Positions 5,794-12,521 of a stretch of DNA of 14,766 nt are shown piece by piece. The notes beneath the pieces were generated by a model. It was given only the letters and a program-made list of their open reading frames with translations, had not been told where the DNA came from and ran no database searches. This DNA comes from Actinomycetes bacterium (GTDB lineage: Bacteria; Actinomycetota; Acidimicrobiia; Acidimicrobiales; RAAP-2), in contig JAJXTB010000067.1 in assembly GCA_021784205.1 (NCBI GenBank), positions 1 to 14,766 on the forward strand, written 5' to 3'. The position numbers were made by a program, and so were the translations under genes. Position 1 is the stretch's first letter; each line of letters opens with the position of its first letter.

Positions 5794-7017
5794 CTAGCGA
5801 AGTCCGCGTACGAAGTCGCCGAGACGCGCCAAACCGACGCGAAGTTCGTCGCGCGACGTGGCGTAGGAGATTCGCACGTGGGTGTCAGCGGTATTGGTGG
5901 CGAAGTCACGGCCCGGCGTGATGGCCACGTGCGCTTCATCAAGTGCACGCTCGCAGAACTCCCAGGCGCCAAGACCGGTCCCACTCACGTCGACGTAGAC
6001 GTAGAACGCGCCGTCGGGCTCGACTGAGACGGGCAACCCAATTCGGGCGAGCTCGGCCAACACGATCGCGCGGCGCGCGACGAACTCGACGCGGCGGTCC
6101 TCGCATTCAACCAACGTCTCGGGCGAAAAGCACGTGATCGCCGCCTGCTGCGCGGGTGACGAGGCGCACAGGAAGTAGTTCATCGCCAGACGCTCGATGG
6201 CCCCGACGAGCACCTCGGGCACGATGCACCAACCGAGGCGCCATCCCGTCATGCCGAAGTACTTGGAGAAGCTGTTGATCACGATCGCGTCGGGGTCGTA
6301 CGAAAGGACGCTTCGCGGCGAGACGCCGTTCGCGTCGGGGTCGGCGAGGTTCAGGTAGATCTCGTCGACGAGCGGCCACGCGCCACGATCACGCGCCAGT
6401 TCGCAGATCGCCGCCAGCTCGGTGGGGGCGATCGAGGTCCCGGTCGGATTGGACGGGCTGGCGATCATGACCGCCCGTGTGTCGTTCGTCCACGCATCCT
6501 CGACGAGCCTTCGGTTGAGCTGAAACCGAGTCGCTGCGGTGGTGTCGACCGACACGACGCGGCCCCCGAAGGATTCGACCAACTGTCGATTGCACGGATA
6601 CGAGGGGTCGGCCATGATCACGTCGCTGCCCACGTCGACGGTCGCCGCGACGGCGAGCAACAGAGCCGAAGACGCCCCCGAGGTCACGACGACCCGCGCG
6701 GGGTCGACGCGAACGCCGTGACGGTCCCAGTAGAAGCCCGCGATCGCCTCGCGCAGGGCCCGAATGCCCAGCGCCGGTGTGTAGGACAGCGCTCGGCCGT
6801 CCATCACGTCACGCATGGCCGCGCGCACGGCGGCCGGCGCGCCAAAGTCGGGCTCACCAAGGTTGAATCGCACGACGTGCTCGCCTCGAGCCTCGAGGTC
6901 GACGGCCTGCTGTTCGAAGGCCATCGCGTAGAACGGCGCCGCGTGCACGGCACGCGCCGCGATGGCGGCGTCCGCGCCCACTTGATGTTTCAACGCCGCT
7001 GCATCACTGGTCGTCAC
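5794..7017 (-). CDS. Class I/II PLP-dependent aminotransferase (aspartate aminotransferase-like)
   Basis: From the chosen GTG the protein has 407 residues, a normal length for this fold-type I family. Numbered from that start, visible elements are the substrate-loop motif FNLGEPDFG (about 51-59), Asn190 in SPSNPTG, Asp218 in VDEIY, the Schiff-base Lys252 in SFSKYFGMTGWRLGW, and the carboxylate-binding Arg382 in HVRISYA. It transfers an amino group between an amino acid and a 2-oxo acid in the cytoplasm; the substrate cannot be told. An upstream in-frame GTG at 7089 would add 24 residues unlike the family and has no ribosome site. The 7017 start has GGGGA three bases upstream, a tight spacing. 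It is on the same strand as the sugar operon but separated from it by 316 bases, so it is probably a separate unit. Confidence 0.9.
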   Translation of the reverse strand: MTTSDAAALKHQVGADAAIAARAVHAAPFYAMAFEQQAVDLEARGEHVVRFNLGEPDFGAPAAVRAAMRDVMDGRALSYTPALGIRALREAIAGFYWDRHGVRVDPARVVVTSGASSALLLAVAATVDVGSDVIMADPSYPCNRQLVESFGGRVVSVDTTAATRFQLNRRLVEDAWTNDTRAVMIASPSNPTGTSIAPTELAAICELARDRGAWPLVDEIYLNLADPDANGVSPRSVLSYDPDAIVINSFSKYFGMTGWRLGWCIVPEVLVGAIERLAMNYFLCASSPAQQAAITCFSPETLVECEDRRVEFVARRAIVLAELARIGLPVSVEPDGAFYVYVDVSGTGLGAWEFCERALDEAHVAITPGRDFATNTADTHVRISYATSRDELRVGLARLGDFVRGLR

Positions 7018-7245
7018 GGGTCCCCAATCTGGGCTCGGAGATCCCTCGCGGAACCCCGATACGACGAGGCTATCCCTCGGCTCTGGCACGTCTTGTGGTC
7101 GTCGACGTGGCCCGTCGTGCGTGAAGATGGAGCGTGCTGACTTCGACGACGGACCCGTTGGCGCCTAGCCCCGCGACCTCCGTCGTCGCGGCGGCGGGTC
7201 CGGGAACTGCTCAGTCGCGCCGGCACGACGAGAAGGGAGAGCCCC
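7018..7245. other. Divergent intergenic region between aminotransferase and thioesterase genes
   Basis: About 230 bases from which the aminotransferase (leftward) and the thioesterase (rightward) diverge, so promoters for both should be here. I see no -35/-10 pair close to consensus in either direction. It holds the GGGGA site of the aminotransferase (7021-7025) and the GGGAGA site of the thioesterase (7235-7240). Open frames crossing it show no protein I recognise. Confidence 0.4.
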
Positions 7246-8040
7246 GTGCACGCTGACGCGACACCCCGCGCTTACTTCCGGCGGCGAGGCGCTGGGCTCT
7301 TCGACGCCACCGCCCTCGTGGGCGGAGCCTGGACGGCGACCGAGCAGCACGTCTCGCCCGCGCTCGGCCTCCTCGCCCACGAGGTCGAGCGGCACCGCGA
7401 CGCTCGACGCAAGGACCACCTGCCGCTCGCGCGGCTGAGCTTTGACATCCTCGGCGCCATCCCCATCGACACCGTCGAGACCGAGGTCGAGGTCATTCGA
7501 CCCGGGCGGACCATCGAGCTGGTCGAGGCGCGGCTCAGTCACGCGGGCCTCGTGGCACTCGTGCTGCGAGCGTGGCTGATGCACCCCTACGAGACGTCGG
7601 ACGTCGAGGCCGTAGCGCTCGGGCCGATCGCGCCACCCGAACGCATGGCCCCCTGGGACCCATCGACCGTCTGGCCGGGGGGATTCGTCGGGTCGGTCGA
7701 GGTCCGTCGCACCGAGCTCGAGCCAGGCCGGGCGGCCTTCTGGTTGCGCACCAAGGTGCCCCTGGTCGAAGGTGAGCCGGCCAGCGATCTCGCGCGGGCC
7801 GTCGGACTCTTCGACATGGCCAACGGCATGACCCCGCGCGCGCCGTCGTCGCAGCTGCACTTCCCCAACGTCGACCTGACCGCCCACCTCTTCGAGGCGC
7901 CCCAGGGCGACTGGCTCGGGTTTGACACCGCCGTCACCTTCGGCGCGCACGGGATCGGCCTCACTTCGAGCACCATCCATGATTGGCGCGGCCCGATCGG
8001 CACGATCGCGCAGTGCCTCACCCTGCGTCCGCGAGGCTGA
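7246..8040 (+). CDS. Acyl-CoA thioesterase family protein (TesB-like double hotdog)
   Basis: A 264-residue protein with the two-hotdog layout of TesB-like/4HBT_3 thioesterases common in actinobacteria. The N-terminal half has the pattern ALVGGAWTATEQHVSPALGL (about 23-42) and a central RLSFDILGAIP strand (62-72). The C-terminal half has GLFDMANGM (about 187-195), the FPNVDLTAHLF strand (about 206-216), and a terminal GIGLTSSTIHDWRGPIGTIAQ stretch (about 236-256) matching the usual closing strands. Such enzymes hydrolyse fatty acyl-CoA to free acid and CoA in the cytoplasm. The GTG start has GGGAGA five bases upstream. The next gene begins 130 bases later and does not obviously share its function. 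The family is likely rather than certain; chain-length preference is unknown. Confidence 0.75.
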   Translation: MHADATPRAYFRRRGAGLFDATALVGGAWTATEQHVSPALGLLAHEVERHRDARRKDHLPLARLSFDILGAIPIDTVETEVEVIRPGRTIELVEARLSHAGLVALVLRAWLMHPYETSDVEAVALGPIAPPERMAPWDPSTVWPGGFVGSVEVRRTELEPGRAAFWLRTKVPLVEGEPASDLARAVGLFDMANGMTPRAPSSQLHFPNVDLTAHLFEAPQGDWLGFDTAVTFGAHGIGLTSSTIHDWRGPIGTIAQCLTLRPRG

Positions 8041-8170
8041 CAGCCCGACGCCGCGGAATGCGGGGTCCCCGAAAGTGACAATCCGGTTGCGCTCACGTGG
8101 GCCATGTGGAATCCTCGGTGCAGTTCACGATGGCACCGCCCCGCGGCGGCCTAGGGCGCCTGGAGACACC

Positions 8171-9238
8171 ATGATCACGCTGCACCGTTCGACTCTCGCG
8201 GGACTGCACCTGGACGAGCCCACACCGGCATCGGTGCACGCTGCGCTGCAGCGGGCGATCGAACTCGAACACGCGACGATCCCCGTCTATCTCTACGCCT
8301 ACTTCTCGCTCGATCCCGTGCTGAACGCCGACGCGGCGGCGATCATCAAGTCCGTCGTGGTCGAGGAGATGCTCCACATGGTCCTCGCCGCCAACGTGCT
8401 CAACGCCATCGGCGGCGCGCCAGCCATCTCGCACCGACGGTTCATCCCCGCCTACCCGGGCCACCTCCCCGGTGGCGTCGAGGGACAGCTGCAGTTGCAC
8501 CTGCGCCCCTTCAGTGACGAGCAGCTCGAGGCCTTCATCGAGATCGAAGAACCCCGCGACCCGCTCGACTACGAGTCCCACGCCGCGCTCGTCGACGTCC
8601 CGTCGGTGACCATCGGCGAGTTCTACACGACGATCGCCACGGCGATCTCCCGGCTGGCGCCGAGCGCCTTCGCCCCGGCGCCCCGTCACCAGGTCGGCCC
8701 GGACCTGATGTTCGGCTCGGTCACCGTCGTCGACGCGCAGAGTGCCATCGAGGCGCTCGAGACCATCGTGGAGCAGGGCGAGGGCACCTCGACCTCGCCC
8801 CAGGAGATCGATGGCCCCAACGGCGTGAATGACTTCGCGCACTTCTACCGCCTGAGCGAGCTCAAGCACCGCCGCCGCCTGGTGCGCGTCGCTGACCCCG
8901 CGGCCCCGCTTCCCGCCTACGCCTTCGCCGGCGATCCCGTCACGGTCGACCCGAGCGGGATCATCGACTTGCCCGCCGACCCCTCGTCGAGGGACTACCC
9001 CGAGGGCTCGCCCGCTCGCCACCAGGTCGACACCTTCAACGAGACCTACACCGTCCTGCTAGGCCAACTGCACGACCTGCTCAACGGCCACAACGACCTC
9101 GCGACGTTCATGAGCTCGCTTGCGACCATGTCGACCCTCGAGGACCTGGCCCGAGCCATGGTCGCCGGCAGCGAGACCGCGGGCGTGCCCGTCGGCCCGA
9201 GTTTCGAGTATCGCCCCGTCAATCCGGGAGTCGCCTAG
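8171..9238 (+). CDS. Ferritin-like protein related to VioB / iminophenylpyruvate dimer synthase family
   Basis: A 355-residue protein with an N-terminal ferritin-like diiron domain of the PF12902 type. The helix-1 ligand region is IELEHATIPVYLYAY (30-44, Glu33 and His34). The helix-2 region is VEEMLHMVLAANVLNAIGG (64-82; Glu66 and His69 form the ExxH pair). Further conserved blocks are PFSDEQLEAF (113-122), SVTIGEFY (145-152), IVEQGEG (199-205) and NDFAHFYRL (220-228, His224). This domain occurs in VioB of violacein synthesis and in many uncharacterised proteins, so no violacein role is implied: no VioA, C, D or E is nearby. The ATG has GGAG six bases upstream; the frame is open further up to 7922, but that part overlaps the thioesterase gene. 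It is followed after 33 bases by an unknown small gene, probably co-transcribed. Confidence 0.85.
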   Translation: MITLHRSTLAGLHLDEPTPASVHAALQRAIELEHATIPVYLYAYFSLDPVLNADAAAIIKSVVVEEMLHMVLAANVLNAIGGAPAISHRRFIPAYPGHLPGGVEGQLQLHLRPFSDEQLEAFIEIEEPRDPLDYESHAALVDVPSVTIGEFYTTIATAISRLAPSAFAPAPRHQVGPDLMFGSVTVVDAQSAIEALETIVEQGEGTSTSPQEIDGPNGVNDFAHFYRLSELKHRRRLVRVADPAAPLPAYAFAGDPVTVDPSGIIDLPADPSSRDYPEGSPARHQVDTFNETYTVLLGQLHDLLNGHNDLATFMSSLATMSTLEDLARAMVAGSETAGVPVGPSFEYRPVNPGVA

Positions 9239-9271
9239 TCTCGGGGCGCTCGCCCACGAGAAAGGACGCCG

Positions 9272-9727
9272 TTGATCACACCGCATTCGATCACGTTCGC
9301 GAGCGACCGCACCGAGGCGATCGCGTCGATCGAAGCGGTCGAGGGGGGCCGCGGTTGGTGCAACGTCGTGCCCAACGCCGTCGACGACGTCGACGAGCTC
9401 AAGGTCAACTTCCTGGGCCTGCGAAAGCTCGAGGGGGTGACCGTGGCCACCCTGGTGACCCGACCGGCTCGTCACGCCGTCGCCCAGCCCTCGTCGCTCG
9501 GGGTCTTGCACACCCGGGGCCGGCTGGGCCGCGCGCGCATCGCCGAACTGCTCGAGGGCGCGCCATTTCGTCTCACGCAGGACCACAATCAGCGCGGACT
9601 GCTCCTGGAAGTCCCCGTCGACACGCCCGCGGCCCTCCTGCTCGAGGTCATGTGCCGGTGCACGACGGCGCTCTGTGACGTGGCCATGACCGGCACCTGG
9701 CGCCTCGACCGCTACCTACGCGACTAG
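9272..9727 (+). CDS. Hypothetical protein, 151 aa, with C-x-C-x4-C cluster
   Basis: I do not recognise this protein. It starts at a TTG with AAAGGA five bases upstream and follows the ferritin-like gene after 33 bases on the same strand, with high-GC third positions like its neighbours, so it is very likely real. It has no signal peptide or membrane segment. It has a Cys at position 30 (RGWCNVVPN) and a C-terminal cluster CRCTTALC (Cys128, 130, 135). The middle part (about 44-65) looks like alternating beta strands, and LLEVPVDTPAALLLEVM (111-127) like a strand-helix. Cys spacing would allow metal or redox chemistry, but this is only a possibility. A partner role for the ferritin-like protein is inferred from adjacency alone. 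Confidence 0.7.
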   Translation: MITPHSITFASDRTEAIASIEAVEGGRGWCNVVPNAVDDVDELKVNFLGLRKLEGVTVATLVTRPARHAVAQPSSLGVLHTRGRLGRARIAELLEGAPFRLTQDHNQRGLLLEVPVDTPAALLLEVMCRCTTALCDVAMTGTWRLDRYLRD

Positions 9728-9946
9728 ACCGTCCGGGTCGGTCGTAGAGCGCTCGGACCGGCGAGCGAGCGACAGGGGGCGAAGATAAGAACTCCGCAAG
9801 ATGCCGCCCGAAAACGCGAACCCGGTGGTTAGTCTCACGTGATTACACGCACGTGGCAAACGACCGGAGGGACCCTGGACTCGTCAATCTTCAACCCGAA
9901 CGCGGTGGCCACCGGCTCCCGACTACGGACCGAGGATCCACGCAGG
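9728..9946 (+). other. Leader/intergenic region before the redox operon
   Basis: About 219 bases. An imperfect GC-rich stem (CCGTCCG 9729-9735 with CGGACCGG 9754-9761, containing the palindrome GAGCGCTC) begins right after the upstream stop, but no T-tract follows, so it is at best a weak terminator. A -10-like TAGTCT lies at 9830-9835 without a clear -35. It would place transcription start near 9841, just past the GTG at 9839, which favours the ATG at 9947 as the start of the reductase. The in-frame stretch 9839-9946 is open but has weaker third-position GC than the gene. Confidence 0.4.
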
Positions 9947-11263
9947 ATGAGCCGCCGACCGAGCTCGACCGCGTTTTACGCGACCTTGGTGGTTGGTGGG
10001 GTCGGCCTGGGGTTGGTGCTCGGCCTGCCCCTGGTCGACGGGACGCTGAGCGAGATCCATCTGGGCGGTGGCCTCGCCATGTTCCTCGGGTCCACGAGCG
10101 GGCTCGCCGGTACGTACGCCGCGCTGCTGATGGTCGTGATGGCCAGCCGCGCCCCGGCCCTCGAGCGCACACTCGGTCAAGACGGCGTCCTGCGATGGCA
10201 CCGCCGGCTGGCCCCGTGGACGATTGGGTTGATCGCCGCGCACGCGGTGCTGCTCACGATCGCCTACGCCCAGGCGGCCCATTCGGGCGTCTGGGGCGAG
10301 GTCGGGGTGCTCCTGCGGACGTTTCCAAACATGGTCACCGCCACCGTGGCGCTCGCCATCATGGTGCTCATCGGCCTGATCTCGATCCGCCAGGTCCGCA
10401 CCCGGATCCCGCGCGAGCGGTGGTGGGTGCTGCACCTGTTCATGTACGTGGCGCTCGCGCTCGCCTTCGCGCACGAGGTGGTGCTCGGCCCCTCCTTCGT
10501 TCGCCACCCGATCGCCCAGTACGCCTGGACCCTCGCCTGGGTGGCGGCCGCCCTGCTCGTCCTCACCTACCGCGTCGGCGTGCCGGTCTATCGGTCGCGA
10601 CGTCATCAGCTGCGCGTCGCCGAAGTCCTGCGCGAGGGGCCCAACGTCATCTCGGTGATTCTCGAGGGGCGCTCGCTCGATCGCCTAGCGATCGCCGGAG
10701 GACAGTTCTGCGAGTGGCGGTTCCTCACGCCGCGCCTGTGGTGGCAGGCCCACCCCTTCACGGTGTCGGCGCTGCCCCAGCCGCCGTACTTGCGCCTGAC
10801 CGTGAAGGGCGTCGGCGACTTCACCCGCGCGCTCGCTGACCTCGCGCCCGGCACCCGGGTCGCCATGGAGGGGCCCTACGGCGCCTTCACGGTGCACGCC
10901 CAGCGCCGGCGCAATGCGGTCTTGATCGCCGGCGGGGTCGGCGTGACGGCCGTGCGCTCGCTCCTCGAGGACCTGCCCCTGAAGTCGCGACCGGTGGTCG
11001 TGCTGCGGGCGGCGACCGAGGCCGAGCTCGTGCTCGCCGACGAGGTCGAAGAGCTCGTGCGCGTGCGAAAGGGCACGACGCACCGACTCGTCGGCGATCG
11101 CGTCGCGGTCCCGATGGAGGCGATCGTTCGCCTCGTCCCGGACATCGCCAAGCGCGACGTGTTCGTCAGCGGCTCGACGGGCTTCGTGCGCGACGCCGCC
11201 GCCGCCGTGCAGCGCGCCGGCGTGCCAGCCGACGCGCTGCACCAAGAGATCTACGCGCTCTAA
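9947..11263 (+). CDS. Ferric-reductase-like transmembrane haem/FAD/NAD(P) oxidoreductase
   Basis: 438 residues from the ATG at 9947. The N-terminal half is a ferric-reductase-like membrane domain: several hydrophobic segments within about 8-210, with paired histidines His85/His99 and His163/His176 spaced as haem b ligands. The C-terminal half is a ferredoxin-NADP-reductase-type module: FAD-binding HPFTVSA (269-275) and GPYGAF (309-314), NAD(P)-binding IAGGVGVTA (327-335), and a terminal HQEIYAL. There is no 2Fe-2S ferredoxin domain. It should pass electrons from cytoplasmic NAD(P)H through FAD and haem across the membrane, here probably to the FMN-binding protein encoded next. The usual CGP near the C-terminus is replaced by VSGSTGF (407-413). 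An upstream in-frame GTG at 9839 would add 36 residues and lacks a ribosome site. It is first in a three-gene operon, nine bases ahead of the next gene. Confidence 0.88.
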   Translation: MSRRPSSTAFYATLVVGGVGLGLVLGLPLVDGTLSEIHLGGGLAMFLGSTSGLAGTYAALLMVVMASRAPALERTLGQDGVLRWHRRLAPWTIGLIAAHAVLLTIAYAQAAHSGVWGEVGVLLRTFPNMVTATVALAIMVLIGLISIRQVRTRIPRERWWVLHLFMYVALALAFAHEVVLGPSFVRHPIAQYAWTLAWVAAALLVLTYRVGVPVYRSRRHQLRVAEVLREGPNVISVILEGRSLDRLAIAGGQFCEWRFLTPRLWWQAHPFTVSALPQPPYLRLTVKGVGDFTRALADLAPGTRVAMEGPYGAFTVHAQRRRNAVLIAGGVGVTAVRSLLEDLPLKSRPVVVLRAATEAELVLADEVEELVRVRKGTTHRLVGDRVAVPMEAIVRLVPDIAKRDVFVSGSTGFVRDAAAAVQRAGVPADALHQEIYAL

Positions 11264-11272
11264 GGGGGTGCC

Positions 11273-11722
11273 ATGAAACGACTGCTCACCATGCTCGGCG
11301 CGACGGCCGCCGGATTCACCGGCGTCGTGGCCCTGCACGGTTCGCCGGGCAAGTCGGGTTCGCTAGTGCGCACCGCGCCCACGACCACCACCACGGCTCC
11401 GAAGCCCGGCGCGCCGACCACGACCGCGCCCAGCGGGCCCAGCGACGCGACGGCCATTGGCCCACTCGAGAACTACAGCTACGGCGTCATGTCGGTGAAG
11501 GTCGTGATCGCCAACCACCGCATCGTCGATCTCAAGGTGCAGAGGCTCCAGACCCTCGACTCGTACTCGACCCAGCTCGCCTCGTACGCCGTGCCGATCC
11601 TCAAGGCCGAGGTGCTGAAGGCCCAGGGCATCCGCATCAACGCGATCACCGGCGCGACCTACACGAGCGAGGCCTACGCCTACTCCATCCAGGGTGCCCT
11701 GGACAAGCTGCGCTTCAAGTGA
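11273..11722 (+). CDS. Exported FMN-binding protein with covalent flavinylation motif
   Basis: 149 residues. The N-terminus (MKRLLTMLGATAAGFTGVVAL) is a signal peptide or membrane anchor. A Thr/Pro-rich linker follows (about 34-54, repeated T and TTAP), as in proteins tethered outside the membrane. The FMN_bind domain fills about 66-147 and ends with ITGATYTSEAY, matching the S/T-G-A-T-x-T/S flavinylation motif. Thr129 is the predicted site for phosphoester attachment of FMN. The protein should serve as a one-flavin electron carrier taking electrons from the membrane reductase encoded upstream. A GGGGGTG ribosome site precedes the ATG by about 3 bases. Its stop overlaps the ApbE start (GTGA), linking modifier and substrate. 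No lipobox Cys is present. Confidence 0.92.
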   Translation: MKRLLTMLGATAAGFTGVVALHGSPGKSGSLVRTAPTTTTTAPKPGAPTTTAPSGPSDATAIGPLENYSYGVMSVKVVIANHRIVDLKVQRLQTLDSYSTQLASYAVPILKAEVLKAQGIRINAITGATYTSEAYAYSIQGALDKLRFK

Positions 11723-12462
11723 TCACGCGCGCCGAGCCGGTGATGGGGACGGTGGTCTCGTTCCTGGTCGAGCCGGCCGGTCTCGCTGATGGCGTCGCCG
11801 AGGCCCTGCTCGACGAGGCCTGCGCGGAGCTGCACCGACTCGACGACCGGTTCAGCGCGTGGAAGCCCGCGAGCGAGTTGTCCCGAATACGCAGCGGCGA
11901 CGTCGACACGCCCTCGGCGCTGATGCGCGAGGTCATCGAGCTGTGCGAGGTCGTTCGCGAGCTGACGGCGGGCTACTTCGACCCGTGGTCCCTGCCCGGT
12001 GGCTTCGACCCGACCGGCCTCGTGAAGGGCTGGGCCGCGGAGCGCGCCTTGGCCGTACTCGCCGACGGCGGGGTGACCGCGGCACTCGTCAACGCCGGTG
12101 GTGACATCTGTGTCGTCCCGGGCGCCACCTACGACGTCGGCGTGCAGCACCCGAGCGTGCGCGACGCGCTGTGCGCGGTCATTCGCGTGGACGTGTCGGC
12201 GGCGACCTCGGGGGTCTACGAGCGCGGTGAGCACCTGCGCCATCCCTTCGGCGGCCCGGTGGCGGCGGTGTCGGCCACGGTCGTCGGCGGCCGGCTCGCC
12301 ATCGCCGACGCCTTCGCCACCGCGCTCGCCGTCGGTGGCATCGACGTCCTGGACCTGGTGGAATCGACGCCGGGACTGGAGGGCTTCTTCATCACGCGCG
12401 ACGGCGTCCTCGCACAGACCTCCGCCATGGATCTGGGACGAGACCGCATCGCGTCGGCCTAA
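11719..12462 (+). CDS. apbE: FAD:protein FMN transferase (ApbE family)
   Basis: A 247-residue ApbE-family enzyme that moves the FMN part of FAD onto a Thr of a target protein, using Mg2+. Family motifs are in order: EPVMGT (6-11), FDPTGLVKGWA (96-106), NAGGDI (125-130), ATSGVYERG (162-170) and ADAFATAL (196-203, Asp197 and Thr201 likely Mg ligands). It starts at a GTG overlapping the stop of the FMN-binding-protein gene by four bases, so the target is almost certainly Thr129 of that protein. Unlike E. coli and Vibrio ApbE it has no signal peptide or lipobox, and it is shorter than the usual 320-350 residues, as in many actinobacterial relatives. That raises the question of where its exported partner is modified. 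Confidence 0.93.
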   Translation: MITRAEPVMGTVVSFLVEPAGLADGVAEALLDEACAELHRLDDRFSAWKPASELSRIRSGDVDTPSALMREVIELCEVVRELTAGYFDPWSLPGGFDPTGLVKGWAAERALAVLADGGVTAALVNAGGDICVVPGATYDVGVQHPSVRDALCAVIRVDVSAATSGVYERGEHLRHPFGGPVAAVSATVVGGRLAIADAFATALAVGGIDVLDLVESTPGLEGFFITRDGVLAQTSAMDLGRDRIASA

Positions 12463-12506
12463 GGACTGGCCCACGCGAGCGGTGCGCCGCTCGCATCGCC
12501 ATCTGC

Positions 12507-12521
12507 CAGACTGAGCCCGTG
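12507..12521 (+). promoter_or_regulatory. Probable leaderless promoter/start for the amidohydrolase gene
   Basis: A -10-like CAGACT (12507-12512) is followed by exactly six bases (GAGCCC) and the GTG at 12519. There is no ribosome binding site. The layout matches that of the oxidoreductase start at 14518 (TACACT, GAACCC, GTG). Transcription would start at or very near the GTG. The hexamer is imperfect (C instead of T first) and no -35 is seen, so this rests on the shared pattern. Confidence 0.45.

Noticed and set aside
5568..5984. Minus-strand frame running from inside the aminotransferase gene through the gene-free stretch
   Set aside because: It starts out of frame inside a well-supported gene, has no ribosome site and no recognisable domain.
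7165..7980. Long open frame (about 270 codons) on the minus strand opposite the thioesterase gene
   Set aside because: Its composition is dominated by Arg, Gly, Asp and Glu as expected for the antisense of a high-GC gene, it has no recognisable domain, and the plus-strand frame has clear family motifs and a ribosome site.
8093..9022. Long minus-strand frame (about 309 codons) opposite the ferritin-like gene
   Set aside because: Low-complexity Asp/Gly/Val/Arg-rich antisense shadow; the sense strand carries conserved diiron motifs.
8171..9238. Violacein or bisindole biosynthesis cluster, suggested by the VioB-like protein
   Set aside because: The ferritin-like domain is widespread, the protein has about 355 residues against roughly 1000 for VioB, and no VioA, C, D or E homolog is present.
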